DNA of 64,000 bases from Antedon mediterranea (Eukaryota > Echinodermata > Crinoidea > Comatulida > Antedonidae), in NCBI RefSeq assembly GCF_964355755.1, contig NC_092670.1, positions 12,647,201 through 12,711,200 on the forward strand, read 5' to 3'. The notes below the pieces were generated by a model, which worked only from the letters and a program-made list of their open reading frames with translations, searched no databases and had not been told where the DNA came from. Numbering within the stretch: position 1 is the first letter of the stretch; every line of letters begins with the position of its first letter. A program made the translations under genes and the position numbers. Below are positions 54,801 through 64,000 of the stretch, in pieces.

Positions 54801-57800
54801 GGGGTTTGCTATATTTTTTTGGAGGTTTGCGGGGTTTAGCAATCATTTTTGACCAAAAAATGATGTTTTACCCCAAAAATAAGTAGTTAACAGTAGAAAT
54901 TTAATATTTTTTTAACATGAATATACCCAGTGGGTTGTACACTACATGATTCAATCACTTTTATGTTGGTTCAATGGGGTTTGCTATATTTTTTTGGAGG
55001 TTTGCGGGGTTTGCGGTGTTTAGCAATACCCCTAAGTGCTTCACATTATCGCCTCTGTCATTTTTTGGTAAAACATGTATGAATTGAAACCATAGTGTTC
55101 TCCCACAATGCAGCAGCTAGTAATCAGGTTAAAGTTATGTCTTGACCTAACCGGGCACTCCCATTATAAGCTCTGAAGAACCCTGTCTGTACACTTACTG
55201 TAACACAGTATAAAAGAACCCTGTCTGTACACTTACTGTAACACAGTATAAAAGCAACAATCATGGTTGTTCTTTTCATACTGTAGTTTAACTAGTATTA
55301 CCAACACATAATTTAATCCACCAGTGATCTACTCTTTTGTCACCTGAATGAAGAAGATTTTGCATTTGTCATTGTCACACCATAAACTAACATAATCCCT
55401 GTCTATTGAAAATTTCAATTGTTCGGCCTAGTCAAAGAGGCGACAACACTAGTGATCGATCCTTTCGGGTGGATGAATAGACCCACAGGAAGTGATCATT
55501 GTGTGCAAAATAAAAAGATTTTCTTGATTTTAAACTAAAATGCTAAATCTTCTATGGTATTTACAGTCCTATATTTAAAATCTTTGATGAAATGGCTATG
55601 AATAATAGATGAAAAATACATGCTGATAAAGTAACTTTCACACCTTTAGGAATTGGTTTAAAACATGACTGATTTTGAATTCTTGTACAGTACAGAGATT
55701 GAACACTCTCTAAAACCTTTTAATAGACTAGTGTTTGGCAACTGTACATCTACATGTAAATAGTAAAGGTGAAAGACATGTACTGTATGTAGCGCTATAT
55801 GAATAAATATTTAAAAAAAGAAAGTCCTATTTCTAGTAGCCCTAAAAGTATTACTATATTTTTGCTTACACCATTTTTAAAAATGTGTACATTTAGTAGC
55901 AAATATCGTACTACAGTACCTGTACTAATAAAGGTAGTTTATGTAGTATTTTGCTATCAGTATGCTACACACTTCAAAAATGTTACCCGACTAATACTGT
56001 ACAGTATAGTTTTTATTAATACCATTCCATTTTGTATTAAAATTGTAATTAATTCCAAGCTGCACTTTACAAAAAACCATTGAAATAAACTCATGATTTA
56101 TGTATCATAACAATACTACCAAGTAATAAAAACATAATTTGTTTATGTCTCACAATAAGAACTATATACAATAGTACTAAACTGAAAATACTATAGTGAA
56201 ATGATGGCAATATATTTTATTGTGCAACAGAAACCACATACGGTAACTTTATTATTGTGTAGATTTACAATACAGCACATAAATGTAAATTAAATAATAA
56301 AGTACACATTAGCTCATGTCTGAATATAAATTTCTTAAGTTACTGTATAAGTTAAGTTACTGTATAAGTTACACAGTATGATTTTAGACAGTGAGTGACA
56401 AATAAACAATGCTTGATTTGAGGATCCAGAAATTATATGTAAAAAAATAATTATTAAATAATATTCACACTCACTGAACTGAGCATGGGTGGTACATTTA
56501 GGCATGAGGACTTATTTCAATGAAATACTGTATAATCCTACAGAACTGTACATCATTGTGATGATGTCACAATATGTAGTATGAAAATAAAATAGCTTTA
56601 AATTTAACAAATAAAAAAAGTCATTGACCCATTCAATAACCTTAAGTTTTCTTCGAAAAAAGATTTGAGCAATACTAAAGGAAGTAGTGATTTACTTTGT
56701 TAAGCACAATTTGTACATTTGTTTCAGTTCATCAGTGTGTGGGTGAGCTAGCCTAGAATATCATTCACCAGATACAGTTAATACATATCTCTATGCATTA
56801 TATATTCAATAAACACAAGTTGTCACTGGACATGTACAGTATGTACAAAGTATAAAGTCTTGTCAATCAAGGTTTAACAGGAAATTTCAGTACCAAGCAC
56901 ATTAAAAGACAATTAGGGAAAAAAATTATTGTCTACACATTATCCATTCCCTTTTCATTGGGTGATTAGTCACACAGTAGACATTTTATCAATTCAAAGT
57001 AGAATGACTCATACCACATTAAATTTACCTATTTTCATTCAAATAAATTATTTTTAGATAAATTAACAGGTAGAACTCAACAAAATATCCCGATAGGGAT
57101 GTCCCCTAAATATAGGTGTTGGCCGTAATGTTTGAAACAGTAATTTTTCCTTACTTTTACTATACTAGGCCCTTATATTATTTAATATAAATACTAATTA
57201 TTAATATTACTATGTTTTTAATAATATACATATATATACCGGTACTGTATTTTAAATTGTTAATATCTTTTAAAAAATAAATAGGGGCCTAGGCCTAGCT
57301 AGGCCTAGAAAAAAAAATACCGCATGATTCGATTGTCCATCGTGATGCTGCGCGCCTAAACTAAAAAGTAGGGCGCGCTACACTTGGTTTGGTTCAGTTC
57401 CACCTCTTGTCTTCTAATAAAGAGCTAGGCCGGTCTAGCCCACTAATATTAATACTATAGGCTTTATCATTATTTATTGGAATACATCATAGGCCTCACA
57501 TAGGCTAGGCCCACCACCACCATACATTAACGTTGATTGAGAAAACATTTTTTTAGTAACAAAGAGTGCAAGACAAATCAATTTGTGTAAAATAATACAG
57601 TATTATGAAGACTAAATGTAACGTATTATATACACATAACGGTACAGGATTATATATATATTTCCATTTTGTATAATAGATGCTAAATAGTCGTAACAAA
57701 TCAATAACACAGATCCCACAGTCAGCCCCGGTACGACACGACGGCAGCAGGGGACTGTTTCATGCTTTCACAAATAATTACCTCGTCCAGGCTAAAAAGC

Positions 57801-57832
57801 GCCAAGAAGCACACGCAAACGTACAACCTCAT
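27808..57832 (-). CDS. SDC: Syndecan with an inserted SEA domain, 7 coding exons over 30 kb
   Basis: Coding exons: 57782-57832, 50097-50289, 49165-49292, 47398-47602, 35158-35216, 28434-28590, 27808-27971. All introns are GT-AG and all seven phases join in frame to 318 residues. Exon 1 encodes a hydrophobic signal peptide starting MRLYVCVCF. Exon 2 is an acidic ectodomain with three Ser-Gly glycosaminoglycan sites (Ser55, Ser64, Ser76) in acidic context. Exons 3-4 encode a SEA domain (about residues 83-192) with FSDELLD, a tract ending FYEG-SIVA, and a G145-S146 cleavage-like site. Exons 5-6 are a Thr-rich stalk. Exon 7 has one membrane span (about 265-286), then RVKKKDEGSYSLDEP and terminal EFYA. 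These are the conserved syndecan C1 region and the C2 PDZ-binding tail, so the family call is secure. Role known for the family: cell-surface heparan sulfate co-receptor linked to PDZ scaffolds. Exon 1 is the least certain exon. It rests on a signal-peptide ORF and a GAG/GTAATT donor. A further 5' UTR exon is possible. Confidence 0.95.
28679..28848. mobile_element. MITE family CTACACTATCAAAC, copy 2 (syndecan intron 5)
   Basis: CTACACTATCAAACTTTATGTGAC at the left, GAAAGTGTAGACAGAGC at the right. The core TGGACATGATGTCACATCACTACCATATTTGG is partly duplicated internally. The copy ends about 90 bp upstream of exon 6 in transcript terms. Confidence 0.8.
28950..29015 (-). repeat. tRNA-like relic
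   Basis: On the minus strand, box A-like CTAGTGGTCTAACAG is followed by box B-like AAGTTCAAATC. Stems are degenerate. Probably a SINE remnant in syndecan intron 5. Confidence 0.3.
29877..31236. mobile_element. TIR element of 1.36 kb carrying a nested LINE fragment
   Basis: The left end is AGGCCCTGTTCAGACCCATGG, then GTTAGACCGTTTTAGCGTAC. The right end is the inverse, with CCATGGGTCTGAACAGGGCCT. Subterminal TTTTAGCGTACAACG motifs repeat in both arms. There is no transposase frame, so it is non-autonomous. No clear target duplication is visible. Lies in syndecan intron 5. Confidence 0.85.
30660..30955 (+). mobile_element. 5'-truncated L2/CR1-like LINE: reverse-transcriptase C-terminus and 3' tail
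   Basis: From about 30678 a frame reads ...YGDRAFAVAAPKLWNTLPLEIR, then TFKTKLKTHLFREA and a stop. This is the characteristic C-terminal block of CR1/L2-clade non-LTR reverse transcriptases. After the stop come AGCGCTTTGAAACC and GCGCTTTATAAATG, then an (ATT)n tail, the usual 3' end of such elements. Only the last 57 or so codons are kept, so it is a dead insertion. Confidence 0.9.
31909..32275. repeat. Two-and-a-bit-copy tandem repeat, 169-185 bp units
   Basis: CCAAAAGCGG at 31909 recurs at 32078 and (as CCAAAAGTGG) 32263. Units share TTTAATTGGAGTCACAATCAC, GCAGTAGAACAATCGTGTGTG and AGATCTTCATAAAAAATATTC. In syndecan intron 5. Confidence 0.9.
33530..33606 (-). repeat. tRNA-derived SINE relic
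   Basis: On the minus strand, GGAGTAGCTTGGTGGTTAAC (box A), then GCTTGCCTTCCAATCCC, then a T-arm TCAGGGTTCGATCCTGA with a perfect 5-bp stem. The acceptor ends do not pair, so this is a tRNA-like sequence rather than a working tRNA gene. Confidence 0.55.
34891..35045. mobile_element. AAGCTTGGTT-type MITE (syndecan intron 5)
   Basis: AGCTTGGTTTCCACTAGGATCC with AACGCAAGGACGTAAGCGC at the left; GGTTACGTTGGGTCTTTAGTGGGAAC at the right. It ends about 113 bp before exon 5 on the map. Confidence 0.7.
37271..37283. promoter_or_regulatory. CTCF-like site 2 (syndecan intron 4)
   Basis: AGCGCCACCTGTC, reverse complement GACAGGTGGCGCT, carries the same AGRTGGCGCT core as the site at 21365. It is the better of the two matches to the known consensus. 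Confidence 0.35.
37531..37612. repeat. Cluster of overlapping AGGCCT/CCTAGG palindromes
   Basis: A run of TAGGCTAGGCCTAGCCTAGGC and similar words. Shorter runs of the same kind occur near 23330-23345, 23420-23432, 57290-57310 and 63855-63935. A genome-wide simple-word bias rather than a gene feature. Confidence 0.6.
38599..38808 (+). CDS. Unrecognised small ORF, possible secreted peptide, inside syndecan intron 4
   Basis: A 69-codon ORF on the strand opposite the syndecan. It begins MGKKMELCF and has a strongly hydrophobic stretch (about residues 12-25, SLVLSFTVVIMAA) ending in small residues, as in a signal peptide. The remainder is polar with a Cys pair (C51 and C59) and a GR near the C-terminus that could be an amidation and cleavage site (SGNFGRYK). 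I do not recognise a family. There is no visible splice context or promoter. An ORF of this length can occur by chance, so it is only a candidate for a small peptide precursor. Confidence 0.25.
   Translation: MGKKMELCFIKMSLVLSFTVVIMAASATYELPLHPAKVQQLLLVYNAHINCSQDQIWACLRSGNFGRYK
39903..41291. mobile_element. TIR element of 1.39 kb with an internal 372-bp tandem duplication
   Basis: The left end is CAGGGCCGTAGCCAGG and the right end is CCTGGCTACGGGCCTG (16 bp, one mismatch), each followed inward by C/G-rich runs. Inside, a block of about 372 bp (from TTTTGTTAAATGACACCCC to GAGTACGTATCGGC) occurs twice, at about 39986-40357 and 40358-40723, about 98 percent identical by eye. The ORFs of 75-116 codons in each copy differ by frame and do not resemble a transposase. 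In syndecan intron 4. Confidence 0.85.
41813..42300. repeat. Tandem repeat, 187-191 bp units, about 2.5 copies
   Basis: ACATAATTA followed by ACCTAATTTGCATAATTTATTC occurs at 41862, 42053 and 42240. Units two and three are nearly identical, including GAATGAATGTTTGTTTTATTC. Confidence 0.9.
43060..43440 (+). repeat. Degenerate 155-bp tandem repeat with a DR1 site in each unit
   Basis: Three units each contain an AGGTCA direct repeat with one-base spacing: AGGTCAAAGGTGG at 43076, AGGTCAGGGGTCA at 43232 and AGGTCAAAGGTCA at 43386, spaced 156 and 154 bp. The rest of each unit is only weakly alike, so the DR1 cores are better kept than their surroundings. Confidence 0.7.
43386..43398 (+). promoter_or_regulatory. 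Perfect DR1 nuclear-receptor site
   Basis: AGGTCAAAGGTCA is the consensus DR1 for RXR heterodimers and HNF4 type receptors. It is the third and best of the array in syndecan intron 4. Confidence 0.45.
44085..44150. mobile_element. Decayed fragment of the foldback hAT-like family
   Basis: GACCTCCAAAAAAATAGCAAGCCCC followed by CCAATTAGTAATTCAATCATG resembles the arms of the element at 54295-55031. Confidence 0.55.
44819..44994. mobile_element. MITE family CTACACTATCAAAC, copy 3 (syndecan intron 4)
   Basis: GTCTACACTATCAAACTAGTTTGAC at the left; GTTTGACGGTGTAGACAGAGC at the right. It contains a duplicated AAATATGGTAGTGAT core. Confidence 0.85.
47213..47370. mobile_element. MITE family CTACACTATCAAAC, copy 4, next to syndecan exon 4
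   Basis: GTCGACACTATCAAACATTTTGTGAC at the left; GTCAAACTAGTTTGATACTGT at the right. Its edge is about 28 bp from the exon 4 splice donor. Confidence 0.8.
47398..47602 (-). CDS. SDC: Syndecan exon 4: second half of the SEA domain with G-S cleavage-like site
   Basis: Sixty-eight residues lie between a TTTTTCTAG acceptor and a GTAAGT donor. The VLKFYEG-SIVATTQLKI stretch aligns with the SEA consensus F-x-x-G-S-V-V-V, where autoproteolysis occurs between Gly and Ser in MUC1-type domains. The last strand and helix follow as LKKLETVIKDAANKGEIGSL and then a terminal strand with the SVSI pattern. An odd Cys (CRVLKF) pairs in number with the Cys in exon 3 (ETVCNG), so one intradomain disulfide is possible. 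A MITE copy begins about 28 bp beyond the donor. Confidence 0.9.
48531..48567. repeat. (CCCT)n and poly-C tract
   Basis: About six CCTC repeats run into a C homopolymer of about 15. A strongly strand-asymmetric simple repeat in syndecan intron 3, and a likely site of sequencing error. Confidence 0.95.
49165..49292 (-). CDS. SDC: Syndecan exon 3: first half of the SEA domain
   Basis: The acceptor TATTTTACAG precedes 49292 and the donor GTAAGC follows 49165. The exon encodes 42 residues plus a split Glu. It begins TEIVVLNLRVTNI, a typical SEA first beta strand. Then comes AKFSDELLDNTSPLF, the SEA helix-1 pattern of Phe, acidic-Leu-Leu and a Ser before an aromatic. It enters in phase 1 and leaves in phase 0, and it joins the Ser-Gly exon to the exon with the cleavage-like site. 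Confidence 0.9.
51697..51833. mobile_element. MITE family CTACACTATCAAAC, copy 5 (syndecan intron 1)
   Basis: GCTCTGTCTACACTATCAAAAC at the left; GTCAAACTAGTTTTATAGAGT at the right; the core has CCATGATGATGTCATATCACTACC. Confidence 0.8.
53832..53844 (-). promoter_or_regulatory. Perfect DR1 nuclear-receptor site
   Basis: On the minus strand AGGTCAGAGGTCA, two perfect half sites with one-base spacing, in syndecan intron 1. Weaker one- or two-mismatch DR1 sites lie at 25343, 34806, 35326 and 36288. Confidence 0.45.
54295..55031. mobile_element. Foldback hAT-like element with perfect 8-bp target duplication
   Basis: The ends are GGGTATTGCTAAACACCGCAA and its exact inverse, TTGCGGTGTTTAGCAATACCC. 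The insertion is flanked by CTAAGTGC at 54287-54294 and again at 55032-55039, a perfect 8-bp target duplication typical of hAT transposition. The interior is made of four related units, two direct in the left half and two inverted in the right half, each with CAAACCTCCAAAAAA and CCAACATAAAAGTGATTGAAT. The whole can fold into a long hairpin. No coding capacity. Confidence 0.95.
55179..55253. repeat. 38-bp tandem duplication
   Basis: Two exact copies of a unit starting AACCCTGTCTGTACACTTAC. Confidence 0.95.
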
Positions 57833-58287
57833 TCTACGTCGATTTTGTGTATTATCCTTTAGGAATAAATCCAAAGTAAGAGTAAATAACCAACAATACT
57901 TATACTTCCAGTTGAGTACCAATTTAAACTTCACAAATGTCCAATAATAAACAAAACTAAACAATAAATTCTCTCAAATTTTGTTCACTGTACTTGTCGA
58001 CGATAACCGAATGAAATTCCATACAAAACAACAACTGTGAAACAATTAGCGGATGAATCTAAAGTTCGCCAAAAGAGAGAGTTAGCACTTGCGCTGTGTG
58101 TGGTACGTTCTGCAAAAACTACACAATTCTAGAATAATTACGCAACAGAAAAAACTACTAACAAGTTAAACTTCATCCAACTTGTTTACATTTTCTATGA
58201 TAAATTATCTATGTGTAATTTATTTTTCAAAAATTAGGGACTTTTTCGAACTATTTCTTATCCTGTGTCAAGGACTTAACTCTCCAA

Positions 58288-58295
58288 TGACGTCA
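58288..58295. promoter_or_regulatory. Consensus CRE upstream of the syndecan start
   Basis: A perfect TGACGTCA palindrome lies about 456 bp upstream of the proposed syndecan ATG, between this gene and TTC32. Its position fits a promoter or proximal enhancer element, but a chance match cannot be excluded. Confidence 0.3.
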
Positions 58296-59398
58296 TCTTC
58301 AAAAGTCACTGAAGTTTTTTATTTCCGGATGTGGTGACAGGATACTGACCCAATTATAAATTTCTTAATTTTACTTTTTAAACTGTGACGTAATATTACA
58401 CTTGTCTGTGTACTTTCTTCACATATTAAAATCATAAAAACACGTGTGTAACTTTTGTTTGCAACCCAGTAAAATAATGTTGCAAAATTAATTAAATGTT
58501 TCCCTTTTTTAGATTTAATTGTGATTATGAAATGAAATAAACCTAAGATTGGTGTCCTTCACACCCACATAAATTAACAATACAATACTAGTCATACTTT
58601 TAAAATTTATTTAGTGAAATTTATTTTAAAAAGATAAATCTTTTAAAATCGTATACAATTTATATTTTCAGTCATTTCTTCGTTGAATCAATTTGTATTG
58701 TCGTTCTCAAGTTCATTTTAAACTACTAATTAATTAATTGTACTGAGTTTATTACTATTTATACATAAATTATATAATTCTCTGTCCAATATTGTTTTTC
58801 TAACGTCTTTTATCATCTTTTTTTCTTTGTTTTATTATCCCAAATATATTTCAGTTTTCTAATTGTTCTTTCTTTTTCACATTCCTCCATAGATAGTGTT
58901 TTAATTGGTGTGTATTTGAAATCGAATCATAATCTTCATACAGCATATTAACATTTGTTTGTCTGTGGCATGGTTACATAACACATACAACAAAAGTTAC
59001 TAGTACAGTACTTCAAAATACTGTATACTAATATTATTATTCACTTTTATTTAAAATATCAAAAATCGACCAAAATTACAACTCGTGGCTAAGACTAAGA
59101 GCCAAATTGCGTGTAAAAAACATGTCATAGCAAAAATATATATAATACTACTGTAGTATATTTCCCAAAAAAATATGTGGACCTAATAATGTTAACATAG
59201 AGGGCGTTTTTAGAATTAATAAGTTCACTTCACAATCTATAATAATAAAATTAATATACAGTAGTACAAAACACACAAATACAAAGAAAATTTACTATTT
59301 ATTTCAAAATAGTTTATTTCAAAAATTAAAATTAATTGCATCAAAAATTAAACATCAAATATTAAAAAAATATTTGATGCAAATAGGCCTATACATTA

Positions 59399-59404
59399 TT
59401 TATT
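59399..59404 (-). promoter_or_regulatory. Candidate polyadenylation signal for TTC32
   Basis: AATAAA on the minus strand lies about 50 bp past the TTC32 stop codon. It is the nearest canonical hexamer downstream and would give a short 3' UTR. Confidence 0.45.
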
Positions 59405-59454
59405 TAAAAGCAATAACAAAAATATTATTTCATAGATATATGTATTTCGTATTG

Positions 59455-62533
<3,079 letters not shown>

Positions 62534-64000
62534 ATTGAAGAATAATCAGTTCATTTCAACATAAAACACCGAATCTTGCCTCTGTAAACTTTTAGGCCTC
62601 GGTCGCGCTTATCTGACTAGGGACTCTGACTACTAGTTGTTTTGGTGGTGGTGGTCGGTGTGAAAATTTAGCTCTGGTTCCCGACGCATTTTCGGTCATA
62701 TTCTGAACTACAGAGGGCTCTCTTCCGAATTTCTCTCTCACGCAAATAATTATTTTATATTAATGAATACTTCGAGAAATAATAATTTATTAGGTCTATG
62801 AAATAATGATAATCATGACATTGAAGCGATTACTATTTATCATTATAATAATAATGATATTATTATCCGAACACAATGATGAATGATGTTGGTACAGCAG
62901 TTTAATGCGCATTAGACGACGGGTTATCATGAAGGTGCATTCGCGCGTACGTAATAATGGCGTATCATTATGAGCGCGCATCTCGTGTGATGCCGCTGAT
63001 GATGGTCAAATAGATTAAACCATTTCTCAAGCAAATACTTCAAGTCGTTAGGACAACGGCACGAAAATGCACCGGTATGTTGATTCCATGTAAACAGAAA
63101 GATGGACAATTGTTAACAATAGATTCTATAATAAAGATTAACAATAGATTCTATAATAAAGATTAACAATAGATTCTATAATAAAGATTAACAAAAAAAT
63201 CTAAGGTCTATTATGCATTAGCAAATAACCCTGGAACAGACTGGCAAATGTGAACGTCTTATGTTACTTCTCCGTTAGATTAATAGCGCACATTAATTCA
63301 TTTCTTTGTTGGCGAGGTTGGGTCCAGACCGGCCTATGTTTTCTAATGAGATCGTGTTTGAAATTAATACTCGCGTGTAATTAATCTTCCTTGATTACTA
63401 CATTTAGCTATAATCCTGGTAATATTAATACGCCAAATAGATGATCAATATTTTGTAATTATAATTTGTAAGTATACTATAATTTATTAAAGTCTAATAT
63501 AGGCTGTATTTTTGTTGTGCGTGTTCGTAGTTGTTACTGCCGTGAATAATTAAAACCTTTACTTTAGATTTGAATTTATTTTATTTTGGTATTAATGTAT
63601 TTAGATATTTAGAATGCTATCACTTTTTTCATAAAATTATTCGTATTGAAAGTCAACATTTTCAAGATTCAGACTGAAATAATTTACAACAAAACCCATC
63701 GTAAAAAATGAATAATAAATACTTTGACACATAGGTCTAATAATGTCAAAGAATTCATGGTGTAAATCATTTTGCGAATAAAATATTATCTTAAAATGTG
63801 TGGAATTTAAGAATGTCTTGTACAGAAATTATTGGTCTTCTCGCATATAACATTTGGTAGGCCTACAAAGGAGTTCCTATAGGCTTTATAGGCTTATATC
63901 GTGTTTTAGGAACAGCCTATATAAAGCCTAGCCTATTTACCATATTATTAACTCGACTCGACTGCGTAGAATTAATGTTATAGCCAGTTTTCTTCTCATT
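62534..64000. other. Region upstream of TTC32
   Basis: The first 200 bp probably contain the TTC32 promoter: GGTGGTGGTGGTCGG and an ETS-like CTCTTCCGAATT occur there. Beyond this I see a 25-bp triplication and AGGCCT-rich words near the window end. No exon is supported. Confidence 0.5.
63115..63193. repeat. 25-bp tandem repeat, three exact copies
   Basis: The unit AACAATAGATTCTATAATAA plus AGATT is repeated three times without change, followed by a partial AACAA. Confidence 0.95.

Larger units (their letters stand above)
57833..59454. other. Intergenic stretch between syndecan and TTC32
   Basis: It holds the syndecan promoter region, a CRE at 58288, and, near 59399, a polyadenylation signal for TTC32. 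Short hairpins (for example ATCAAATATT-AAAAA-AATATTTGAT near 59352) are present. No further gene is supported. Confidence 0.6.

Overview
The window is nuclear DNA of an animal, not a prokaryote. It is AT-rich and sparsely coding. Every gene I can support is split by introns, and small dispersed repeats are frequent. Four protein-coding genes with clear animal orthologues can be rebuilt exon by exon, and all lie on the minus strand. They are CCDC43 (15039-17397), CREBL2 (19759-21059), a syndecan (27808-57832) and TTC32 (59455-62533). Intact orthologues of TTC32 and CCDC43 and a syndecan ending in EFYA fit a slowly evolving invertebrate. The repeat style (AGGCCT-rich palindromes, many short TIR elements) suggests a marine invertebrate deuterostome such as an echinoderm. 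The species is not resolved.

Layout. 1-14400 holds no gene I can recognise: it has tandem repeats, a 24-bp minisatellite and several MITE copies. 15039-17397 is CCDC43, with five coding exons, one of whose introns looks like a U12-type AT-AC intron. 19759-21059 is CREBL2, with three exons and two CRE-like sites just upstream. 21100-27800 is gene-poor and includes a possible 1.8-kb TIR-bounded element. 27808-57832 is one 30-kb syndecan gene with seven coding exons. Its introns hold most of the repeats: a five-copy MITE family, a foldback hAT-like element with a perfect 8-bp target duplication, a TIR element carrying a nested LINE fragment, and an unusual set of DR1 nuclear-receptor-like sites. 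59455-62533 is TTC32 with three exons. 62534-64000 is gene-free.

Biology. The main result is the predicted syndecan. It has a classical syndecan transmembrane and cytoplasmic tail and an N-terminal Ser-Gly cluster for glycosaminoglycan, but two extra exons encode a SEA domain with a G-S autoproteolysis-like site. A self-cleaving, non-covalently held ectodomain is not part of the standard syndecan architecture. TTC32 directly upstream of a syndecan also mirrors human 2p24.1, where TTC32 and SDC1 are near neighbours, so the pair may be an old linkage. The other two genes are a transcription-factor-like bZIP protein (CREBL2) and a coiled-coil protein of uncertain function (CCDC43). Nothing suggests that the four genes form one pathway.

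All exon structures are inferred from splice signals, reading-frame continuity and remembered family sequences. No transcript or database evidence was used.
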